A stretch of DNA of 64,000 bases from Alpinimonas psychrophila (GTDB lineage: Bacteria; Actinomycetota; Actinomycetes; Actinomycetales; Microbacteriaceae), in assembly GCF_014137865.1 (NCBI RefSeq), contig NZ_JACGWU010000008.1, forward strand, positions 1 to 64,000, given 5' to 3'. The translations under genes were made by a program, and so were the position numbers. The first letter of the stretch is position 1. Each line of letters begins with the position of its first letter. Below the pieces are notes generated by a model. The model was given only the letters and a program-made list of their open reading frames with translations. It ran no database searches and had not been told where the DNA came from. Below are positions 43,353-51,075 of this stretch, piece after piece.

Positions 43353-44165
43353 ATGACTGAACTCAACGGATTCCTTGCGCCGAAGACCCCTTCGGGCAAT
43401 AGCGCGATCATTCCCGAAATGCCCTGGCACTACTCGGGCACCCTGCTTACTGTCGAGTACCTGACCGATGCCGCCAACGTTCGGGCACTACTTCCTCCTG
43501 AGCTGGACCTCGCCGATGACGAGCCCGGCGCTGTGGCCCTCATCTGGGCAGACTGGCAGTCGTGCAGCAGCGACTTCGAGGAACTTCTGGACCCGGACCG
43601 CTCGCAGTACCTCGAGACTTTTGTCGTGGTGCGCTGCAAGTTCGAAGGCGTGACGTACAGCCGCTGCGTGGCCATCTGGGTCACGAAAGACTTCGCCATG
43701 GCTCGCGGATGGTTCCAGGGCTACCCCAAGAAGCTGGGTTCGATGCACGTCACCCGTGTGTATAACCGGGGAAAGGCCACCCCTCGTCTCGAAGCGGGTG
43801 CAACGTTCGGTGCGAGCCTCGCGGCCTACGACCACCGTCTCGCGACGGCCAAAGTGACCCTGACGGGCCCCGTTGAGAGCAATGGTTTCGTCAACGGTCA
43901 TAAGATGTTGCACAACCGTTGGGTTCCCTCTATTACTCCGGGCGCCGGTAACTCCCTCGATCAACTCATCACCATGGGCGGGGTCGATCTCGATCTTGGT
44001 CAGGCCTGGGGCGGTAACGCAGAACTCATTCTTGGCGACTCACAGTGGGATGAGTTGGGCTCGATTTTGCCGGTGAGCAAGATTCTCGGTGGTTACTACC
44101 GCGAGGTCGGAACTACCTTCAATGGCGGCACTCTGATTGCGGATCGCTCCAACCCGTCGGTCTGA
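43353..44165 (+). CDS. Acetoacetate decarboxylase family protein
   Basis: A 270-residue protein of the ADC-like superfamily. The key feature is WFQGYPKKLGSMHVTRVYN near residues 118-136: the adjacent lysines in the YPKKLG motif correspond to the Schiff-base lysine site of acetoacetate decarboxylase. NALLPPEL-type opening (VRALLPPELDLADDEPGAVALIWADWQS) is also typical. Superfamily members include decarboxylases, hydratases and aldolase-like enzymes, so a beta-keto-acid decarboxylase is possible but not certain. I choose ATG 43353; the frame further upstream has no domain character. It carries an operator copy in its promoter and ends at a perfect terminator, so it is a stand-alone member of the local regulon. 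Confidence 0.83.
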   Translation: MTELNGFLAPKTPSGNSAIIPEMPWHYSGTLLTVEYLTDAANVRALLPPELDLADDEPGAVALIWADWQSCSSDFEELLDPDRSQYLETFVVVRCKFEGVTYSRCVAIWVTKDFAMARGWFQGYPKKLGSMHVTRVYNRGKATPRLEAGATFGASLAAYDHRLATAKVTLTGPVESNGFVNGHKMLHNRWVPSITPGAGNSLDQLITMGGVDLDLGQAWGGNAELILGDSQWDELGSILPVSKILGGYYREVGTTFNGGTLIADRSNPSV

Positions 44166-44179
44166 GCACACAATAATGA

Positions 44180-44225
44180 GTCAAAAAGGATGGCCGGCGC
44201 ATAAGCACCGGCCATCCTTTTTGAC
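44180..44225. terminator. Perfect bidirectional terminator
   Basis: GTCAAAAAGGATGGCCGG (44180-44197) pairs with CCGGCCATCCTTTTTGAC (44208-44225) without mismatch over 18 bp around a 10-base loop, with A and T runs on the two sides. It separates the convergent ADC-family and ligase genes. Confidence 0.92.
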
Positions 44226-44236
44226 TTCGGGTAACG

Positions 44237-45589
44237 CTAGTACGCCTCGAAATATTCCGTGATTTCCCACTGCGTGACATCGCGCGTCATGGGGTCTTCG
44301 GTAGACGCCTCATAGCGGGCTACTTCGTCACGTTTGAGCGTCATGAAAACGTTTATCAGCTCTTGGGAGAGCTGAGTGCGCAGGGCATCATCGGAGTCGA
44401 GAGCATCCAGGGCCTGCGAGAAGGTTTCAGGCAGGATGGCGGCACCTTCGTTGTCGTAGGCCATTCCAACCGCATCGTCCGGACACGGAAGATCGTTGAC
44501 AATGCCGTCGAGAGCTGCTGCGAGAACGCCGGCAATCACAAGGTAGGGATTGGCTGCTCCGTCGCCGACACGAACCTCGAGGCGAGTTCCCTGACCACGT
44601 TCGGGAGGAACGCGCACCATGCAGCTGCGGTTGTCGTAGCCCCAGTTGGAGCGGTATGGGGCCAAAGTATCGGGCCCCAAACGCTTGAAGGCATTTACGG
44701 TCGGATTCGTCAGTGCGGTCAGGCCAGCGGCGTGTTTTGTGATTCCCGCAATCATCTGGTGGGCAACCTTTGAGAGTGTGGAGTTTCCGTTATGCATGAG
44801 ATTCGTGCCGTCCATGCTGGTGACCGAGAGGTGAAGGTGAAATCCGCTTCCCCCCTCGTCGCTCCACGGCTTGCCCAGGAAGGTAGCGTGCTTACCCCGG
44901 AGGGAGACGATGTCCTTGACGGCGGTCTTGAAAAAGAAGGTCCGGTCAGCTGCGTCGAGAGCTTCACTGTGCCAGAGGTTGATCTCGTACTGGCTGGGGC
45001 TGAACTCATGGTTGCTCGCGAAGGCACCGATGTTGAGGCGATCAAGCATTCGAAGGAGGTGAAGGACGTCGCCGTCGGGATCGACGAGTGCTCCGGTCAT
45101 GTAGACACGGCCCGTCTGCGTCAGTGCCCGCTCAAAGCCACCCTCCGCGGTGCGATTGGCAATGTAGAACTCCAATTCGGGCCCTACCACCGGCTGGAGT
45201 CCCAGTTTGTTGTAGCCCTCGATAACCTTCTTGAGCACCGAGCGGGGCGACATGAGGTTGGGACTGCCGTCCGGATTGAAGGCGTCACCGATGACATAGG
45301 CCACGCCGGGCTCCCACGCCAAAGGAGAGATCGTGTTGGCGACAATCTTGGTGACAAAGTCCTGCAGGCCATCGGAGGCGACATCGTTTGCATCGTGGAA
45401 GTCACCGCCGGTGGTGGTCATCCAGACGCCCTGGCTAAAGGCGGGCCCATTTTCGGCGGCCTTGTCCAGTTGGCTCACCAGAATGTCCTTGGAGCGAGGA
45501 ATACCTAAGACATCGGCATAGACAACGCGGAGCACGTCGATGCCGCGTTCTTTCAGGTCGTCCCTGAGTTTGGCCAAATCCTGAACCAT
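44237..45589 (-). CDS. Glutamine-synthetase-like gamma-glutamyl-amine ligase (second copy)
   Basis: A 450-residue GS-family ligase, clearly diverged from the one at 37.6 kb. It has VVYADVLGIPRSKDILVSQLDKA, VVGPELEFYIANRT (metal site), NHEFSPSQYEINLWHSEALDAADRTFFFK, GSGFHLHLSV and TRLEVRVGDGAANPYLVIAGVLAAALDGI, and ends in a helical tail VARYEASTEDPMTRDVTQWEITEYFE. By length and motif set it fits the amine-ligase branch rather than a housekeeping GlnA. ATG 45589 has AAAGGAG just upstream. It is divergent from a GATase-fold hydrolase, again a ligase/hydrolase pair, and has an operator copy plus a perfect AACGATATCGTT palindrome (45621-45632) in its promoter. Confidence 0.85.
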   Translation of the reverse strand: MVQDLAKLRDDLKERGIDVLRVVYADVLGIPRSKDILVSQLDKAAENGPAFSQGVWMTTTGGDFHDANDVASDGLQDFVTKIVANTISPLAWEPGVAYVIGDAFNPDGSPNLMSPRSVLKKVIEGYNKLGLQPVVGPELEFYIANRTAEGGFERALTQTGRVYMTGALVDPDGDVLHLLRMLDRLNIGAFASNHEFSPSQYEINLWHSEALDAADRTFFFKTAVKDIVSLRGKHATFLGKPWSDEGGSGFHLHLSVTSMDGTNLMHNGNSTLSKVAHQMIAGITKHAAGLTALTNPTVNAFKRLGPDTLAPYRSNWGYDNRSCMVRVPPERGQGTRLEVRVGDGAANPYLVIAGVLAAALDGIVNDLPCPDDAVGMAYDNEGAAILPETFSQALDALDSDDALRTQLSQELINVFMTLKRDEVARYEASTEDPMTRDVTQWEITEYFEAY

Positions 45590-45620
45590 TGCTACTCCTT
45601 TGTGGCAAGTTTTGTTCAAC

Positions 45621-45647
45621 AACGATATCGTTAGGGAACAAACGAAT
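45621..45647. promoter_or_regulatory. Shared operator copy and palindrome, second ligase promoter
   Basis: A perfect 12-bp palindrome AACGATATCGTT (45621-45632) overlaps the operator copy ATCGTTA, eight bases, ACGAAT (45627-45647). It lies between the divergent ligase and GATase genes, so it may act on both. Confidence 0.5.
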
Positions 45648-45723
45648 ACTACCTTTCGGTGCCCATTTTTAGTAAATTGCCCGACGATTCGTTGAAGAAA
45701 TTCCGTCCGGCGAAGGAGCTTTT

Positions 45724-46431
45724 ATGCGGGCACTCATTATCCAACACGACCATGCAAGCCCGACAGGCGCGGTGGGCCGACGCCTCGTTCATCATGGGTT
45801 TGACGTCACGGAATTTCTCGTTGTCCCGCAAGACTCATTTGATCAGCCCAATGTTGCCGTTGTGTTTCCCAGTATCGAAGACTTTGACCTCATCGTGCCG
45901 CTGGGGGCGCCATGGGGCGCTTGGGATGATGCGTGCATTGGCAACTGGTTGACGCCTGAAATCGAGATGATTCGCGATGCCGTGACCTCGAACAAGCCGG
46001 TCCTCGGCATTTGCTTTGGCGGTCAACTCGTTGCACGGGCCATGGGAGGATCTGTGGCACGGGGAGACCACCCAGAAATCGGATGGACCAACATCTGGAG
46101 CGATGACCACGAACTTGTCAGCAACGGGCCCTGGTTTCAGTTCCATTTTGATGCGTGGCAGGTTCCCCCGGGTGCCCGAGAAATTGCCCGCAACCCGGTT
46201 GCTTCACAGGCCTTCGTTATCAACAAGACTTTGGCGCTCCAGTTCCATCCGGAGCTAGAGGCAGCGTCGTTGATGGGCTGGCTCGCCATGGGGGGAACGG
46301 TCAAAGTTATCGACGATGGTCAAGATCCGGATGTCATGATGGCGCAAACGGTCGCCGAAGACCCCGCGGCCGAGGTCCGCACCAACGCCTTGGTGGATGC
46401 TTTCCTTAAGCGCGTTGCGGGGCTGATGTAG
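45724..46431 (+). CDS. Class I glutamine amidotransferase-fold hydrolase (second gamma-glutamyl hydrolase candidate)
   Basis: A 235-residue stand-alone GATase. GICFGGQ (Cys97) and FHPELEA (His175, Glu177) give the triad. ATG 45724 has AAGGAG upstream. The opening MRALIIQHDHASPTGAVGRRL is typical of GMP-synthase-like GATases that act alone. Divergent from the second GS-like ligase, it probably hydrolyses the gamma-glutamyl product of that pathway. It overlaps the end of the convergent HtaA-like gene by 26 bases. Confidence 0.82.
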   Translation: MRALIIQHDHASPTGAVGRRLVHHGFDVTEFLVVPQDSFDQPNVAVVFPSIEDFDLIVPLGAPWGAWDDACIGNWLTPEIEMIRDAVTSNKPVLGICFGGQLVARAMGGSVARGDHPEIGWTNIWSDDHELVSNGPWFQFHFDAWQVPPGAREIARNPVASQAFVINKTLALQFHPELEAASLMGWLAMGGTVKVIDDGQDPDVMMAQTVAEDPAAEVRTNALVDAFLKRVAGLM

Positions 46432-46897
46432 CGTCGAGCTGCGCGAGAGTGATGTTCAACGGGTCGAAAGGCGTTCCCGCAGGGTACTGACCGATGAACA
46501 GCGATGCACCATTCGCGGTCAAGAATGTCGACACCGCGTCCCAGCTCGGAGTACCGCTGGCGGTCTTGCCAAAATCGAGAGTAACCAAATCGAGGCGCTC
46601 GCCGTCGTTGTCGACCTTGGCGCTGAGGACTGCTCCGGTCGCCGTGATCTCCACAATGGGGTCGGCAATCATCACGTAGAGCGATCCGCCGTGGCCGCCG
46701 AAGCGAACAGCTCCGACGAACTTCAGAGTGCCTAATCCTGTTGCGGCGTCGAACCCGGAGACGTCTTTCTTAGGGAAGGTGAAGACGAACTCCGGGCTGA
46801 CGGAAGCATCATCGGTAACGGCGTAAAGGCCGTCTTGCATTCCGAGGATGTAGCGAACGAAACTCGCCTTGATCGACCAGTGGAGCCCGTCGGTCAT
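46406..46897 (-). CDS. HtaA-domain-like protein without signal peptide
   Basis: A 163-residue protein that reads as one HtaA domain: LHWSIKASFVRYILGMQDG at the start, then FVFTFPKKDVSGFDAATGLGTLKFVGAVRFGGHGGSLYVMIADPIVEI and GTLxxxV-like strands (AVLSAKVDNDGERLDLVTLDFG). HtaA domains are known in corynebacterial secreted or membrane haem-binding proteins. This one has neither a signal peptide nor a membrane anchor, so it appears cytoplasmic. Its ATG overlaps the P450 stop by 4 bases, so the two are made together. Haem delivery to the P450, or substrate binding, are possible roles; both are guesses. Confidence 0.7.
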   Translation of the reverse strand: MTDGLHWSIKASFVRYILGMQDGLYAVTDDASVSPEFVFTFPKKDVSGFDAATGLGTLKFVGAVRFGGHGGSLYVMIADPIVEITATGAVLSAKVDNDGERLDLVTLDFGKTASGTPSWDAVSTFLTANGASLFIGQYPAGTPFDPLNITLAQLDATSAPQRA

Positions 46898-48141
46898 CGC
46901 GTGGTGACGCGAACGGGCATGCGCTTGACTCCGTTGATGAAGTTTGACCGCAGGTAGTCAATTTCGCCGGTGAGCTCCATCGTGTCAATGCGGCTGATGA
47001 GGTCTTCGAACATGATGATGAGCTCGATACGCGCCAGCGCGTTCCCGAGGCACATGTGAGGTCCGCCACGACCAAAGGTCATGTGCTCATTCGGCATCCT
47101 CAAGACATCCAACATGTCGGGGTTTTTGAAGACCTCAGGGTCACGGTTGCCGGAGGCAAACCAGGAGACAACCTTCTGGCCCTTCTTAATGTCAACACCG
47201 TTGAGCTCAACGTCGCGTGTTGCTGTGCGGCGGAAGTGGTAGATAGGGCTTGCGTAGCGGAGGAACTCTTCCACAGCCCACGGGATCTTGTCGGGGTTTT
47301 CCTGCAGGAAGGCAAGCACCTCAGGGTTGTTGATGAGGTTGTTCATGGTGTGGGCGATGGTCTGGCGCGTAGTTTCGTTGCCAGCCACCACCAACAGGAG
47401 GAAGTTGGTGTGGAAGTCCCGATCCGTGAGCGGGATGTTGTCGATGGGGGTCGTGTTGACCAAGAGCGAGACGAGGTCGGTGCCGTTGTGGCCCTGGCGC
47501 TGTTTCTTGAGTTCGTCGCCGTAGGCAAAGAGCTCCAACGCGGCGGGGGAACGGAAAGGAACGAGACGATACTTTTCGCTCTCTGGGTCGCTGATGAGCA
47601 AGCGCGCATGTTCGGGGTCGGTGTTGCCGACCATTTCGTTACCCCATTTGATGAGTTTGCCGATGTCGCTATCGGGAACATCAAGGAGGCGGGCGAGAAC
47701 ACGAATGGGGAAATCGGCGGCAACCTCTTCGAGGAAGTCAAATTCTTTCTTCGCAAATGCAGTGTCCAGGGTTGTTGCCGTTAGGCCGCGAAGGAAGGTC
47801 TCATACTTGGCGACAGCGGACGGCGTGAACTCGCCCTGAAGTAGCCGGCGCATGGCACGGTGGCGGGTGCCGTCGGTCTCGATGAGGGATCGACGCGCTT
47901 CTTCTTGTTCGGCGTCTACCTCTTCGAGGTTGGTAAAACGTTCGCTCGTGAAGGTCTCAGAGTCGCGAAGTACCTTGACGATGTCGTGGTAGCGCAAAAC
48001 AGAGTGGAAGCCACTTCCGCCGTCTGTTTCATCGCTCCAGTGAACGGGGGACTTTGCGCGAAGCTCGGCGAAAGCGTCCCAGGGGGCACCTTTTTCAAAC
48101 AGGTCAAGGTCGGCCAACGAAATGGATGTCGTGGTTGGCAT
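46894..48141 (-). CDS. Cytochrome P450
   Basis: A 415-residue soluble bacterial P450. The haem loop is FGRGGPHMCLGNALARIE near residues 350-367, the I-helix oxygen-activation motif is VVAGNETTRQTIAHTM near 243-258, and the ExxR of helix K is in VEEFLRYASP. The AGNETTR form occurs in the CYP124/125/142-like and related actinobacterial families. It would hydroxylate an unknown substrate using electrons from a ferredoxin. A ferredoxin and reductase gene pair lies 5 kb away at 52.9-54.3 kb. GAGGAG precedes the ATG. It is translationally coupled to the HtaA-like gene, and an operator copy lies in its promoter. Confidence 0.93.
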   Translation of the reverse strand: MPTTTSISLADLDLFEKGAPWDAFAELRAKSPVHWSDETDGGSGFHSVLRYHDIVKVLRDSETFTSERFTNLEEVDAEQEEARRSLIETDGTRHRAMRRLLQGEFTPSAVAKYETFLRGLTATTLDTAFAKKEFDFLEEVAADFPIRVLARLLDVPDSDIGKLIKWGNEMVGNTDPEHARLLISDPESEKYRLVPFRSPAALELFAYGDELKKQRQGHNGTDLVSLLVNTTPIDNIPLTDRDFHTNFLLLVVAGNETTRQTIAHTMNNLINNPEVLAFLQENPDKIPWAVEEFLRYASPIYHFRRTATRDVELNGVDIKKGQKVVSWFASGNRDPEVFKNPDMLDVLRMPNEHMTFGRGGPHMCLGNALARIELIIMFEDLISRIDTMELTGEIDYLRSNFINGVKRMPVRVTTR

Positions 48142-48158
48142 GGGCGCTCCTCATTGAG

Positions 48159-48175
48159 ATTGTTCGGGTACGAAT
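48159..48175. promoter_or_regulatory. Shared operator copy, P450 promoter (4-nt spacer)
   Basis: ATTGTTC, GGGT, ACGAAT, located 17 bases upstream of the P450 ATG and next to an AT-rich block (AATATACACAAT) that could contain the -10. Same half-sites and spacing as the copy at 49558-49574. Confidence 0.55.
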
Positions 48176-48322
48176 AATATACACAATAGTACCTTCCGTA
48201 GTTCGCGGCTTGTCAAGAGAAATCGCCGCGATAAATATCAATCTCGCATATGGTGAAGGCTGGTTACTTTTTAGGTGGCCACGGGCTGATGATTTCAACA
48301 AACTCGGCCAGAGGAAGGCATC

Positions 48323-48820
48323 ATGACCGGCAGTCACACTTTGGTGGAGACCGAAGCCCGCGTTTCACACCGCCTGAGCCACATGACTTTGGATTTCGAA
48401 GCGATGGCTGTTACCCACAATCTCTTTCGTGCGGCAAGCGCTGTTCGCAACCATCTTGAGCGCAATGTTCTCTCGGAAAGCGGCCTGAGCTGGACGGCAT
48501 TCGTGGTTCTCTGGGTGACCTGGATCTGGGAACCCGTCGAAACCCGTGTGGTTGCTTTGGAAAGTGGCATTTCAAAAGCCACCCTGACGGGAGTGCTCAG
48601 TACTCTAGAGAAACTAGATTTTGCCGTGCGTACGCGGAGTCCCGAAGACGGGCGCCGCGTACTGGTTACCCTGACTGACGCTGGGCGTGCCCTCATGGAG
48701 GAGCTCTTCCCGGCATTTAACCTGCAGGAGGTTGACCTCGTTTCCCACGTACCGGTTGAAAATCGAACAGAACTGGCAACTATGCTTCGCCAGTTGATTT
48801 CCTATACCGAACAGGCCTGA
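48323..48820 (+). CDS. MarR-family transcriptional regulator
   Basis: A 165-residue winged-helix regulator. The DNA-binding part is SGLSWTAFVVLWVTWIWEP, then SGISKATLTGVLSTLEKLDFAVRTRSPEDGRRVLVTLTDAGRALMEEL (about residues 55-130), with the wing RSPEDGRRV. MarR proteins often repress catabolic operons for aromatic acids and respond to the substrate. It is divergent from the P450 gene and close to the aldehyde dehydrogenase/dioxygenase operon, both of which carry the shared operator pattern. It is thus the best candidate regulator of that regulon. The 3' end overlaps the convergent hydrolase by 19 bases. Confidence 0.9.
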   Translation: MTGSHTLVETEARVSHRLSHMTLDFEAMAVTHNLFRAASAVRNHLERNVLSESGLSWTAFVVLWVTWIWEPVETRVVALESGISKATLTGVLSTLEKLDFAVRTRSPEDGRRVLVTLTDAGRALMEELFPAFNLQEVDLVSHVPVENRTELATMLRQLISYTEQA

Positions 48821-49494
48821 ATAAAGCCTTCGAATAATTCCGCTTGGGCGAGGTTGGTTTCGAAGTTGTCTTCCGGATGCCATTGAACGCCAAACGCCCA
48901 GGCGGGGGAATCAATTTTTACCGCCTCGATGTAGCCCTCGGCTGAGCGAGCAATGACCTCGAGACCCTTCCCCAGCGTGTCGATCATCTGATGGTGATAA
49001 CACGAGGCTTGAACGACGTTCGTTGAGAGCCCCAATTCGGCAACATACGCATCGATCGTGACCGGGGCCACGTGATGGCGGTGGGGCGCAGCCATGTCCT
49101 GCACAAGGGTTCCCCCGCGGGCAACGTTGACCACTTGGAGACCGCGACAAATTGCGAGAACGGGGATGCCCGCCTCCAGCGCGAAGGTAACCATGCCGAG
49201 ATCATTTTCGTCGGCAAGATCATCCACGTCATAAATTTCGTGGGATTCGATTACTTGGCCGTAGCGAGCGGGGTTCATGTCGGCACCGCCGGGCATCAGC
49301 ACGCCATCAATGCCGCGCAGGCGTTCGGCCCAATCGCTGCCGCTGACAGGCAGCATTGTCAGCGGCTCGCCCCCGGCATTCCAGACACCCTGCACAAGTT
49401 TGCGGGCCCCCACCAGCGCCTCGAAGCGCGTCGCAGAAGTGCTGGAAGCGAAGCGACCAAGAATGGCAATCCGGGGGCGTGGGGATGCTGTCAT
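48802..49494 (-). CDS. Gamma-glutamyl-gamma-aminobutyrate hydrolase-like (peptidase C26, PuuD-like)
   Basis: A 230-residue class I GATase-fold peptidase of the C26 family. ILGRFASSTSATRFEALVGA at the start, GVLMPGGADMNPARYG near 64-79, AICRGLQVVNVARGGTLVQD (Cys116), and FGVQWHPEDN (His206, Glu208) closely follow PuuD-type hydrolases. It would release glutamate from a gamma-glutamylated acid such as gamma-Glu-GABA. It is divergent from the aldehyde dehydrogenase/dioxygenase operon and shares its operator region. It is of a different subfamily from the two other GATase-fold proteins of the island. Confidence 0.87.
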   Translation of the reverse strand: MTASPRPRIAILGRFASSTSATRFEALVGARKLVQGVWNAGGEPLTMLPVSGSDWAERLRGIDGVLMPGGADMNPARYGQVIESHEIYDVDDLADENDLGMVTFALEAGIPVLAICRGLQVVNVARGGTLVQDMAAPHRHHVAPVTIDAYVAELGLSTNVVQASCYHHQMIDTLGKGLEVIARSAEGYIEAVKIDSPAWAFGVQWHPEDNFETNLAQAELFEGFIQACSV

Positions 49495-49556
49495 CAGAAG
49501 AGCCTTTCGGAAAATTGGTGAGGATTTTACTGGTCGGACTTTTATATCTCAGGAAT

Positions 49557-49578
49557 AATCATTAGTATACGAATGATT
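49557..49578. promoter_or_regulatory. Near-perfect palindromic operator, aldehyde dehydrogenase/PuuD-like promoter
   Basis: AATCATT, one base, GTATAC, one base, AATGATT: a 22-bp palindrome with only the single bases flanking the centre out of register. It contains the shared pattern ATCATTA, GTAT, ACGAAT (49558-49574). Placed between divergent genes, it is probably the strongest copy of the local regulon operator, likely for a MarR-type dimer. Confidence 0.6.
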
Positions 49579-49609
49579 ACTTCTACACGACGATGTGAGG
49601 CACAGCCAT

Positions 49610-51073
49610 ATGAATGAAGTTAGCGTTGCCGGAGTCACCATTGACACCCGCCACTTCATCGGCGGTCAGCGCGTCGCCTCGAAAGAGACGTACACGAACA
49701 CCTCACCGATTGACGGTAGCTTCTTAGGCGAGATTGCCCGCGGCGGCCAGACAGAGGTAGATGCCGCTGTTGCCGCAGCAAAAGCAGTCTTCCCCGCATG
49801 GGCGGCGTTGGGAGCCAAAGGTCGTGGTGAATTCCTCCACACACTGGCCGACCTGATCGAAGCCAACAACGAAGCGCTCTCGCAGCTCGAGACCATGGAC
49901 AACGGCTCGCTTCTTCGTTCGCACCGCCGGGGGGTCATGCCTCGCGTGGCCATGAACATTCGATTCTTTGCAGACTGGGCCATCAACGAGCTTCACCACG
50001 ATGTCTTCGAGACGCGCGGTCACACCAACAACGTGAGCTGGGACCCTTCGGGCGTGGCTGCTCTGATTACGCCGTGGAATGCGCCGCTGATGCTGGCGAC
50101 CTGGAAGATCGGTCCCGCCCTCGCCGCGGGAGACACCGTCGTTCTCAAACCCGCCGAGTGGACGCCCCTCAGCGCGTCCTTCTTCGCCGACCTCACGGTT
50201 CAGGCCGGCATTCCCGCCGGTGTTTTCAACGTCGTTCAAGGTTTCGGCAAGGAGGCTGGCGCGGCGCTCGTGGCCCACCCCGACCTCGCCCGCATTTCGT
50301 TCACCGGATCTGTTCCGACGGCCAAGACCATTGCTCGGGCAGCCGCTGACAACCTCACCCCCTGCTCCTTCGAGCTCGGGGGCAAGAGTCCGGCCATCAT
50401 TCTCGGCGATGCCGACCTTGACCTCGCTGTAGAAATTGCCGTCGAGCAGTATGACAACGCCGGGCAGGTTTGCCTTTCGGGAACGCGCCTGTTGGTGCAC
50501 GAAAGCATTGCCGTCGAGTTCGCGGCACGGTTCGCGGCCAAGGCAGCAACTCTTAAGCAAGGCGACCCGCGCGATCCCGACACCGATATCGGGCCCCAGA
50601 TTCATCAGGTCCACTTCGATCGCATCAAGGGATTCGTCGATCGCGCGAAGGCCGACGGCGAAAATATCGTGATGGGAGGCGAGCCCAACGCAGAACTGGG
50701 CGGCCTCTATTTCCGTCCCACTCTGGTCAAGAATCCTGCTCAGAATTCCGAAATTCTCACGAGTGAGGTCTTCGGTCCTGTGCTGTGCATGCAGACCTTC
50801 GTCACCGATGACGAAGTCGTTGCGATGGCCAACGGTACGGAGTTTGGCTTGGCAGCCATTGTGGTTTCGGGCGACCGAGCGCACGCCCACGCGATCAGCT
50901 CACAACTTGTGGCGGGCACTATCTGGGTGAACTGCTTCTTCGTGCGCGACCTCAAGGCCCCCTTTGGCGGTTCCAAGAAATCCGGCATTGGCCGCGATGG
51001 TGGAACCTGGTCGTTTGATTTTTACGCAGATATTAAGAACACCGTAGTTTCACCAAATGGATGGAAGGAATAA
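49610..51073 (+). CDS. Aldehyde dehydrogenase, HpaE-like (5-carboxymethyl-2-hydroxymuconate semialdehyde dehydrogenase)
   Basis: A 487-residue aldehyde dehydrogenase. ITPWNAPLMLATWKIGPALAAG, FTGSVPTAKTIARAA, ELGGKSPAIILGDADLDLA and NAGQVCLSGTRLLVHES carry the cofactor and catalytic residues, with the cysteine near 284. ITPWNAPLMLATWKIGPALAAGDTVVLKPAEWTP-type sequence is characteristic of HpaE. Immediately downstream are a class III extradiol dioxygenase and an FAH-family enzyme, so it probably oxidises the ring-cleavage semialdehyde in a homoprotocatechuate-type meta pathway. I prefer ATG 49610 over GTG 49595. Confidence 0.87.
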   Translation: MNEVSVAGVTIDTRHFIGGQRVASKETYTNTSPIDGSFLGEIARGGQTEVDAAVAAAKAVFPAWAALGAKGRGEFLHTLADLIEANNEALSQLETMDNGSLLRSHRRGVMPRVAMNIRFFADWAINELHHDVFETRGHTNNVSWDPSGVAALITPWNAPLMLATWKIGPALAAGDTVVLKPAEWTPLSASFFADLTVQAGIPAGVFNVVQGFGKEAGAALVAHPDLARISFTGSVPTAKTIARAAADNLTPCSFELGGKSPAIILGDADLDLAVEIAVEQYDNAGQVCLSGTRLLVHESIAVEFAARFAAKAATLKQGDPRDPDTDIGPQIHQVHFDRIKGFVDRAKADGENIVMGGEPNAELGGLYFRPTLVKNPAQNSEILTSEVFGPVLCMQTFVTDDEVVAMANGTEFGLAAIVVSGDRAHAHAISSQLVAGTIWVNCFFVRDLKAPFGGSKKSGIGRDGGTWSFDFYADIKNTVVSPNGWKE

Positions 51074-51075
51074 CC

